Source of the DNA: Phycisphaeraceae bacterium
GTDB lineage: Bacteria; Planctomycetota; Phycisphaerae; Phycisphaerales; Phycisphaeraceae
Direction of reading: 5' to 3'
DNA: 64,000 nt
Assembly (NCBI GenBank): GCA_029260655.1
Contig: JAJDCU010000021.1
Location: forward strand, 1 to 64,000
The notes beneath the pieces were generated by a model that had not been told where the DNA came from, did not search any database, and worked only from the letters and a program-made list of their open reading frames with translations. Position 1 is the first letter of the stretch; every line of letters begins with the position of its first letter. Shown piece after piece: positions 24,979-31,800 of the stretch. A program made the translations under genes and the position numbers.

Positions 24979-25362
24979 ATGGATGATGACCAATACAAAC
25001 GCACCCAAGAAGCCGCAAGTCGGGCTCGTGACCGTAGACTGCGACGCATTACACTTGAAGCGATCAATCGAGAGAAAATCAACGAACATGGGGGCTGGGT
25101 ATCCGGGACAATGTTGTTGGAATTCGTACGAGCATCGGTCTCAGACACCGATTCACCAAGTACAGACGAGCACATGCTCAGCCTGCTACGCGATCTTGTG
25201 ATTAAGGGCTATGCAGAGGAACAGGACCGGCGTACAGACAGATCGCAGCAATTTCGCCTGGAGTTCCTAGTGTATCGAATCACCGGGAAAGGGATCAGCC
25301 TCGTGAATTACTCAGCAGCCGTCGATGCAGACGTAGAGGACCCTCGGATTTGCAAAAATTGA
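24979..25362 (+). CDS. Small winged-helix-like protein, hypothetical
   Basis: 127 residues, ribosome site AGGTG upstream. A basic N-terminal helix (RARDRRLRRITLEAI) is followed by a winged-helix-like pattern: GGWVSGTMLLEFVR, MLSLLRDLVIKGYAEE, LEFLVYRITGKGISLV. This succession (recognition helix, wing, IT-x-KG end) resembles small regulators of Mu-like phages. It lies 53 nt after the DUF3883 gene, and the two may be co-transcribed. A role as a regulator or control protein of the restriction module is possible but unproven. Confidence 0.6.
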   Translation: MDDDQYKRTQEAASRARDRRLRRITLEAINREKINEHGGWVSGTMLLEFVRASVSDTDSPSTDEHMLSLLRDLVIKGYAEEQDRRTDRSQQFRLEFLVYRITGKGISLVNYSAAVDADVEDPRICKN

Positions 25363-25463
25363 GCTGCAGGTTCCTAAGATTATGACGACATCCTTCAGAG
25401 AAACCTGATACAGGCTTTATAAGAGAACCAAGCCAGCCGTAGATCGGGAAGGATTCCTCTATT

Positions 25464-25538
25464 AAGAAGCGGCACCGTGCAGAACAGTTCGTGACCAAAC
25501 TGCGTCAGGCGAGCGTAGAGCAGATGATCGCACTCTGA
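25464..25538 (+). pseudogene. IS3-family OrfA remnant
   Basis: The frame reads KKRHRAEQFVTKLRQASVEQ and stops. This matches the conserved N-terminus of IS3-type OrfA transposases ([KR]RH-x-EQI-x-KLRQA). Nothing further of OrfA or OrfB is present. It is debris of an insertion sequence at the right end of module C. Confidence 0.6.
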
Positions 25539-25543
25539 GGCAA

Positions 25544-25584
25544 GGTTTGGGTTGCGGCAACAGGCCCAGAATCAGCAATAGATG
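25544..25584 (+). repeat. GGTTTGGGTTGCGG element, variant long form
   Basis: GGTTTGGGTTGCGGCAACAG followed by CCCAGAATCAGCAATAG. It aligns with 2746-2790 over about 40 bases with a few mismatches and small gaps. It lies immediately after the IS3 remnant. Confidence 0.45.
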
Positions 25585-25681
25585 TAGATATGAGGTCAAG
25601 ACCAGTCACCAGTCGGTCACCCACTGGTCACCTCTAGGCACTCGCGCCCTCTGGTGATAGAATTACACCTGATCGGTGCTC

Positions 25682-25717
25682 ATGGTTGTAAAAGTGGTTG
25701 TAAAGCCCCTGGAGGTC
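25682..25717 (+). repeat. TTGTAAAAGTGGTTGTAA motif, copy 4
   Basis: ATGGTTGTAAAAGTGGTTGT continues with AAAGCCCCTGGAGGTC. The best-formed tandem of the four copies: two TGGTTGTAAA units 12-13 nt apart. It overlaps the start of the right direct repeat of module C. Confidence 0.6.
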
Positions 25718-25812
25718 AAGCTGAGACGGTTGAACGAGCGATCACAAGCTCTTAGAATACAAGCATTAGCAACACACCCTGCGGGTGTAACTCAATGGTA
25801 GAGTGTCAGCCT
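25695..25812 (+). repeat. Right copy of the ~119-bp direct repeat
   Basis: It is the counterpart of 19148-19266. It carries motif copy 4, the tRNA-Gly promoter and the first 32 nt of the intact tRNA-Gly gene. Divergence is confined to the upstream part; the tRNA-derived end is identical. Confidence 0.8.
25730..25758 (+). promoter_or_regulatory. tRNA-Gly promoter
   Basis: TTGAAC (25730-25735), 17-nt spacer, TAGAAT (25753-25758), 22 nt before the mature tRNA. Spacing and hexamers fit sigma-70. The pair is conserved, as TTGATC-17-TAAACT, in the duplicated copy at 19184. Confidence 0.7.
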
Positions 25813-25852
25813 TCCAAGCTGAATGTTGAGGGTTCGAGTCCCTTCACCCGCT
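25781..25852 (+). tRNA. tRNA-Gly(UCC)
   Basis: 72 nt without encoded CCA. The acceptor stem GCGGGTG pairs with CACCCGC; the D-stem is ACTC/GAGT, the anticodon stem TCAGC/GCTGA with loop CTTCCAA (anticodon TCC), and the T-stem GAGGG/CCCTT around TTCGAGT. All arms close. A strong terminator follows 8 nt later, so it is a single-gene transcript. Confidence 0.96.
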
Positions 25853-26202
25853 TTCGCTTAAACGGCCCGCAAGGGCCGTTTTTCAATAGGGGTTTCATCA
25901 CACGCATCCGTTCCGGTCGAACGTCGATTCTCGCCCCGAGTCGCTTGAAATCGCTTGGCTACCCCCCCCGCGCATGGATCGGATCGGGCGGGCCATATGG
26001 AGTGTCTGTACGGCATGGCGCAATAGGCTAATTTCACTGATATCACAAAGTCGCACGGCGATACTCCTCCCTAAAAGCCTGACCCCCTCGGGTTCTTTGG
26101 TCCAGATGTTATGAGAGAGTCAGTGGTGATTGGGCGGAGTTGAGCCGCCGGGGTCGGTCCGCCGCCGATCCGCGGCAGTCCCCGTGTGCCTCTGGTACAA
26201 CA
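25853..26202. other. 350-nt gap between tRNA-Gly and the epimerase gene
   Basis: It holds the tRNA terminator and then chromosomal-type high-GC sequence with a C8 run near 25964. An inverted repeat GGTACA-ACAA-TGTACC (26194-26209) overlaps the start of the next gene and could be an operator. Nothing else is recognised. Confidence 0.45.
25860..25883 (+). terminator. Rho-independent terminator of tRNA-Gly
   Basis: AAACGGCCC, loop GCAA, GGGCCGTTT, continuing into T residues. A perfect 9-bp stem with a U-tract, 8 nt after the tRNA. Confidence 0.93.
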
Positions 26203-27069
26203 ATGTACCGCATGGCCGAACTTTCCCAACGTATTGGTGTGTGTAGCTGGTCTTTAAAGCCTCAAGACGGCCAGTCCCTGGTGGCAGCTCTCCGGGCCCT
26301 GTCCATCGGCAAGGTGCAACTGGCGATGACCCCGCTGGTGGAACAGCCCGACCTGTGGGACGGTGTCGTTGAAGCGCTTCGGGCCCAGGCGGTCGAGGTG
26401 GTCAGCGGGATGTTCGAAACGATCGGCGAAGACTACAGCACGCTCGACGCTATACGGCTGACAGGCGGGGTCGTGCCCGACGAACACTGGCCGGGCAACC
26501 TCGATCGAGCGGGGAAGATTGCACGAACCTGCGGGGCGCTGGGCATAAAGAGGGTCACCTTCCACGCGGGGTTCATCCCTCACGATCTGTCGGCGCCCGG
26601 ACACGCCAAGCTCTGCGGGAGGTTGGCGTCTCTGGCGGATATCTTCGCCGACGCCGGGTGCACGCTGCTGCTGGAAACCGGGCAGGAGACCGCCGAAGAC
26701 CTGCTGGGGGCGCTCGATGCGGTCGGCCGAGACAACATGGCGATCAACTTCGACCCGGCGAACATGATCCTCTACGACAAGGGCGACCCCGTCGACGCGC
26801 TGCGCCGCCTGGTCGGCCGGGTGAAGCAGGTGCATATCAAGGACGCGGTCAAGACGACGACGCCCGGGCAGTGGGGCACGGAGGTTCCGGTCGGGCGCGG
26901 GGAGGTGGATTGGCCGGCATTCTTCCAGGTGCTTGGGGACGTGGGCTATGGCGGGGACTATATCATCGAACGAGAGGCCGACGATGACAGGGCCCAGGAC
27001 GTGGCGCTGGCGCGCAACCTGATCGTCGGGCATCTCGGAGGCGAGACCCGTCCCGGAGCAGAGTGTTAG
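26203..27069 (+). CDS. Sugar phosphate isomerase/epimerase (TIM barrel)
   Basis: About 288 residues of the AP-endonuclease-2-like TIM-barrel superfamily. The start IGVCSWSL is typical, then RVTFHAGFIPHD (metal-ligand His), TLLLETGQETAEDL (metal-ligand Glu), INFDPANMILYD (Asp) and KQVHIKDA (His). VPVGRGEVDWPAFFQVLGDVGY near the end is the hallmark of this family. The four metal ligands are all present, so it is likely an active sugar isomerase or epimerase. The start is uncertain: ATG 26203 or 26212; the frame extends to 26140 without support. It is followed 54 nt later by a Gfo/Idh/MocA oxidoreductase, with which it probably acts in the breakdown of a sugar or inositol derivative. Confidence 0.88.
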   Translation: MYRMAELSQRIGVCSWSLKPQDGQSLVAALRALSIGKVQLAMTPLVEQPDLWDGVVEALRAQAVEVVSGMFETIGEDYSTLDAIRLTGGVVPDEHWPGNLDRAGKIARTCGALGIKRVTFHAGFIPHDLSAPGHAKLCGRLASLADIFADAGCTLLLETGQETAEDLLGALDAVGRDNMAINFDPANMILYDKGDPVDALRRLVGRVKQVHIKDAVKTTTPGQWGTEVPVGRGEVDWPAFFQVLGDVGYGGDYIIEREADDDRAQDVALARNLIVGHLGGETRPGAEC

Positions 27070-27123
27070 TTTCGGCCACCGCGTTTGAGGGTCAAAGAAG
27101 CGGCGGTTGTACAGGAGGTCGTG

Positions 27124-28146
27124 ATGGTCAAGGTTGGCGTCGTGGGATTGGGGATGATGGGGCTGACACATCTGGACGCCTACCAGGGCGTGTCCGGCGC
27201 ACGCGTGGTCGCGGTGGCGGATAAGGACGACGCCCGACTCGCCGGGCAGGTCAATGCGCGGGGCAACATCCCCGGCCAGTCCCGCGGGGGCTACGACCTG
27301 ACCGACGCCGCACGCTATAGCGACGGCATGGATCTGATCCGCGACTCCAATGTAGATATGGTGGACCTGTGCCTGGTCACCCCGCTGCACGCCCGGTTCG
27401 CGGTGGCGGCGCTTGAGGCCGGCAAGCACATCCTGATCGAAAAGCCCCTGGCGCGGACATCCGATCAGGCGCGGCAGATCCTCGACGCTCAGGCAAAGTC
27501 GTCGGGGCTGGCGATGTGCGCCCAGTGCATGCGTTTCTGGCCCGGGTGGCCCTGGCTTAAGCAGGCGGTGGATTCGCGGCGCTACGGCCCCGTGCGGTCG
27601 GCTACGTTCCTCCGCATCGGCGAGACGCCCGACGGGCCTTTCTACCACGACAGCCCCAGCAGCGGAGGCGCGGCGCTGGACCTGCACATCCACGACACCG
27701 ACTTCATCCACCACCTGTTCGGCATGCCGACCCAAGTCACCAGCGTCGGCCGCACGAAGGCCGACGGGGGCGTCGACCATATCACGACCCTCTATCGTTA
27801 CGACACCGTGCCCCATGTCGTCGCCGAGGGAGGCTGGGTGCCGCAGAAGGGGTACGGGTTCAAGATGCAATACACCGTGATGTTCGAGCGTGCGATCGCA
27901 TTGTTCGACCTCGCACACAAACCAGCGCTGAGGCTGATCGAAGATGGCAAGGAGCCCGTCGCCATCGACCTGGACCCGGGCATGGGCTACGAATATGAGA
28001 TCGCCTACTTCATCGACTGTATCGCCGCCGGCCGAGAACCTGAGCGGTCATCGATACGTGACGCCGCACAATCGTTGTGTATCCTCGAAGCCGAACTCGA
28101 AAGCGTTGCCTCGGGCCGGCCTCAGTTTGTGGCGGATATTACTTAG
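27124..28146 (+). CDS. Gfo/Idh/MocA-family oxidoreductase
   Basis: 340 residues from the ATG at 27124, preceded by AGGAGG at 5 nt; the frame from 27085 adds an unsupported 13 residues. The N-terminal Rossmann fold has VGVVGLGMMGLTH (NAD(P)-binding GxGxxG) and the catalytic EKPLA box (HILIEKPLA). The C-terminal alpha/beta domain has SSGGAALDLHIHDTDFIHHLFG, where the GGG-D-H pattern holds the catalytic His/Asp. A substrate such as a sugar or inositol derivative is likely but not definable from sequence. It is in an operon with the upstream isomerase and converges with the gene at 28261. Confidence 0.92.
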   Translation: MVKVGVVGLGMMGLTHLDAYQGVSGARVVAVADKDDARLAGQVNARGNIPGQSRGGYDLTDAARYSDGMDLIRDSNVDMVDLCLVTPLHARFAVAALEAGKHILIEKPLARTSDQARQILDAQAKSSGLAMCAQCMRFWPGWPWLKQAVDSRRYGPVRSATFLRIGETPDGPFYHDSPSSGGAALDLHIHDTDFIHHLFGMPTQVTSVGRTKADGGVDHITTLYRYDTVPHVVAEGGWVPQKGYGFKMQYTVMFERAIALFDLAHKPALRLIEDGKEPVAIDLDPGMGYEYEIAYFIDCIAAGREPERSSIRDAAQSLCILEAELESVASGRPQFVADIT

Positions 28147-28260
28147 CACACGACCGGCGACCCCTGGTCTTCACACCCGTAATCATGACTCACCCCGCTA
28201 ACCAGGCTTGTTCCTGTGTTAGCGATCTGGACACGGGCTCGCCCCTGTATCATCGCGGTG

Positions 28261-28827
28261 TCAGCATGCCCCGCCCGCGCTGTCTGGGGTTTGGAGTCGA
28301 TACGTTTCAAGCCAGTCCTGGATTCGTTTTACGATACCGGGGTACTGTCCGGCGTCTCGTAACGTGGGCAGGATCGCCTCAAGCGCGGCCCGCACACGTC
28401 GGTTCATCTGCTCGGGCACATCCGCCCGCCCCGGTTCGATCAGCCAGGACAACGCCGAGGCCCAGGCCGCCAAAGCATGTACCCCCATATCTTGCGCTTC
28501 GGTCAACGACAGGATGTATCCGATCGCCGTTTCGTCGGCCTGCCCGGCGGACCAGTACCCCGCGAGGAACACGCAGGCGATTTCAGAACCGCACCGGCTG
28601 CCGGATGACCGGACCCACGCCACAACATCTCGATCCAGTCCATGTGGCTGTGTTTGAGTGATAAGCAGACCGGCGGTTCCGATCGGGTCCCAGTCGATCA
28701 CACTATGACCCTCGAACCCCGCAAGCCAATCAACAACCGTTTGCCCGATCTTCACAGAGTCCATCCCCGCGTCGATAACGAGGCCTCGCTCACTGAGCCG
28801 ATCGAAGATGCGTGGGTCGGTCGTCAT
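28261..28827 (-). CDS. Hypothetical cytosolic protein, possible immunity partner
   Basis: 188 residues, no signal peptide, acidic to neutral, alpha-helical after residue 60. It starts 12 nt after the stop of the 1786-residue exported protein (AGGTG close to the ATG), so it is co-transcribed as the last gene of the run. Tail-end small genes behind toxin-like C-termini are usually immunity proteins. No Imm family motif is recognised. Its first part (GTAGLLITQTQPHGLDRDVV) has a compact beta pattern. The immunity role rests only on position and on the toxin-like end of the neighbour. Confidence 0.6.
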   Translation of the reverse strand: MTTDPRIFDRLSERGLVIDAGMDSVKIGQTVVDWLAGFEGHSVIDWDPIGTAGLLITQTQPHGLDRDVVAWVRSSGSRCGSEIACVFLAGYWSAGQADETAIGYILSLTEAQDMGVHALAAWASALSWLIEPGRADVPEQMNRRVRAALEAILPTLRDAGQYPGIVKRIQDWLETYRLQTPDSAGGAC

Positions 28828-28839
28828 ATCACCTGTTCT

Positions 28840-31800
28840 TTACCGAATCGGGTAGTATTCCACGTTGACGGGGAGGCCGGATTGTTCAAACAGGTCGGCG
28901 ACGTTTCGCATCTGCTCGTAACCCCGGTCGGCATGGCCGACGTTGTAGCGCCCGGACAGGTTGTTGATCACCCATCGGCCTCTATTCCTATCCCATTTCA
29001 ATTCGCCGGAAATCCTTGACGGTCGCCCGCCGGTCAACGTCGGGTGGCCAAGCCGAAGCGGTTGTCCCTCCACAACACTCACCGGGGTTTCGACCCCAAG
29101 CATCAGCCGGCCCTGCTCGTCCACGCTCCAGATGTACGGGGCTTGCGGATGGACCTCCGGCATACGGCCGGGCGTGACCTCCACGAGCTTTGGGTTCTGA
29201 ATAATCGGGGCGTCGGCCTGACTCCCCACGCGCTCGAAGGGTTTGACAAAGGTAGGCTCTCGGAGGCCGCCGAAGCGCTCGTCAAGATTTTGTGACACCG
29301 CCGGTTGGCGCGGCGGCTCGACGGTCGGTCGTGCACGCAGCGCCGGGTCCGACGCCGTCGTGGTCGATCGTGGCCGAAGCGCGGGGGTGTCCGGTGACGC
29401 GCGTCCGATCATACTCCGCACCTCATCCGGTGAGGGCTTGGGACCGTTGTGCTTGCCGAAGTAATAGTTCGCGATGTAGTCGGCGCGGCTGGCCGGGTCT
29501 TTCATGTGGATCGCGTCACGCAGATAGACATCGAGCTTCGCGGCGATCTGATCGTCGCTGAGCCCGAATGCTCGGCCAAGCTCCGCCGGCGGCACGTCGC
29601 TGTGCATCGCGGCCCCTGCTAGCGCGGCGTGGGCGTCGTTGGCGGCAATGTCCTTGACAGACCTGGCGCGCGACCGGGCCGACGCCGGATCGACTTTCAT
29701 CCGCTGCAATGCCTGGGCGATCTCGTCTTCGTTGGCGACGGCCGCGGTGCCTGACCGGGGGATGCGCCACGCCGCGTCGGGCGGTCGGTACGAGCCCTCT
29801 ATGAACTGATCCGCGATCTCGGCGCGCTTCGCCGGGTCGGTGACGCCCCGCCCGTAATGAAGATAGTCGTCTACGTGTCGGCGCAGTTGATCCGGGCTCA
29901 GACCGCGCCGGGCCATCAACTGTGTCGCGCTGATCGAGTCGTCCATCGCCGTGCCGACGACGGCGGCCTCGACCTCCAGGCCGTCCCACACAAGCTCGGG
30001 CTGGGTCCGGGTCACCCCCAGGTCGCGCAGCGCCTGATCGGCGCGTTCGGCGCGGGCATTAAATACCCGTGAGATCGGCGCATCGTCGGCGCCACCGCCT
30101 AGGTACCCCGCCAACTCACGCGCCCGTCGCCCGGCCGGCATGAATGGGAGCATCGCCTCGTCGTATCGGTCCAGTTCGGCGGCCAGGGTCTTCGGCGACG
30201 CATCCAATGCGCTGGCCACCTGACCCGGCTCGACGCCCAACTCACGCGCTGCGCCGGCAGCCACGGCCCGGGGGTTCATCCCCACCCGGTCGATCACGTC
30301 ATCCAGCCGCATAGACTCGGCTGTGCCACGGTCGATCCCCATCCGCTCCAGCGCGTCAACGACCTCGTCTTTGACCGCTTGGCGCGAAGGCGCGGGCCCG
30401 TCCAGACCGCCGTAACCGGCCCGGTTAGTCCGAGGCGTCGGCGGCGGCAGGGTTGTGTTCCCCGTGCCCCCGATCTGGGTCTCGATGGTTTCACTTTTTA
30501 TGTAGTCGTCAATGAGCTCCCCACGACGAACGCGGTTGGGTTCCCAGCGGACGCGCTTGTGATATCGGCCAAGCGCTGCGCGGAGTTCGTCTTGCGTCAT
30601 CCCCAGGCTCTCCATCACCTTGGCGGGCGAGATCCCCTGGCTCATCGCGACACCCGCGGCGGCGTCACGGGGCGTCACCCCGGCGGCGGCTGGCACGGCT
30701 GCGGCCATGTGTGCCTGAGACGCCTCCATGTCCATCCCGCGCAGGACCGCGGCAATCCGCTCCTGGCTGGTACGGGTGCTATGGGTAACGTCCGTAGGAT
30801 CTGTTACCGGCCGGGCGGGTTGTTTGTTGGCAGGCAACGGCAGCGTCGTGTCCGAGCCGCCCCTTGGACGGCCCTCCAGTCGACCCGACCACCCTTTGGC
30901 ACGGCCCAGCGCCGCCTGCGCGTTGAGTTCGGAGATGTTCGCCGCCGCAGCCAGCTCGGCCGGGGTGATGTCCGCACGGTTCCACTGGGCGATCCGCATC
31001 GCCAGCTCTTCGGGGTCGATCGCCTCGAACAGCCCCGCCGCCGTGCCGCGCTCGGCCTTCGCCTGTAGCGCGATCATCCGTGCCGCAGCGCCCTCGTCCA
31101 TGTTGGCGAGCTTGGGATTTGTCCTACGAAGACGGTCGAGGATCTCCATCGCTTCGCGTGCCCGGCCCTGCTCGGCCGGGGTCAGCTTCAGGAACATCTC
31201 TTCGGCCGCCTCGAGCGCTTCCTGCTTGGCCCGCGCACCTGCGGTGGAAGCCCCCTCAAGGCCCTCGTACCACCGACGCATAACCGGGTTGGACGATTGC
31301 TCCGGCGCCGCGTGGCGCACGTCGATCACAAAATCGTCGACCGTCGATAGCGCAGCACGTTCGGCCTGCTCGCTAAGCACCGGCAAGCCGACGGACGTGT
31401 CCCTTATCGGCAGAGTATTAGTGGACGCACCGACCCCCAGACGCGTCGCAACGTCCGGCGGGAACCCGTCTGGGTACGCCGCCGCCAGCGCACGGCGCTC
31501 CAGGTCCGTCAGCGAGTCAAACCCCTCCTTCATCGCGCGGTACTCGGCCTTGCCCCGCAGATACTCAAACGAGGTGCGCGTGCCCTCGCGCAGATTTTGA
31601 GCACCCCGCCGGCTGGCAATTTCCACCGCTTCCTCCATCGCCTCCATGGACGGCCTCAAGCCGTATTCCACCGCCTTCATGAAAAACGGCGTGCCTACCG
31701 CGATCCCGCCGTTCATCAGCGCCGACAGCAACGCGGCGTCGGCCTCGGCTTTCATCTGGCGGTAGGCGTCGGTCCCGGAGACCACCGCGTGGCCCCGGGC

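Larger units (their letters stand above)
19148..25812. mobile_element. Module C: Vsr / helicase-nuclease / C5-MTase / DUF3883 island between tRNA-Gly repeats
   Basis: A 6.5-kb block flanked by the ~119-bp direct repeats, the right one holding the intact tRNA-Gly. All five genes are of restriction-modification or DNA-repair type. There is no integrase inside; an IS3-type relic is near the right end. tRNA-gene direct repeats around a defence cargo are a classic sign of island insertion, though here the repeat includes upstream sequence and the 5' half of the tRNA rather than its 3' end. Confidence 0.65.

Noticed and set aside
25464-25584. Complete insertion sequence
   Set aside because: Only about 25 codons of OrfA are left; no OrfB and no terminal inverted repeats were found.
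26254-27918. 554-residue minus-strand ORF
   Set aside because: Shadow of the epimerase and oxidoreductase genes, caused by high-GC codon use.
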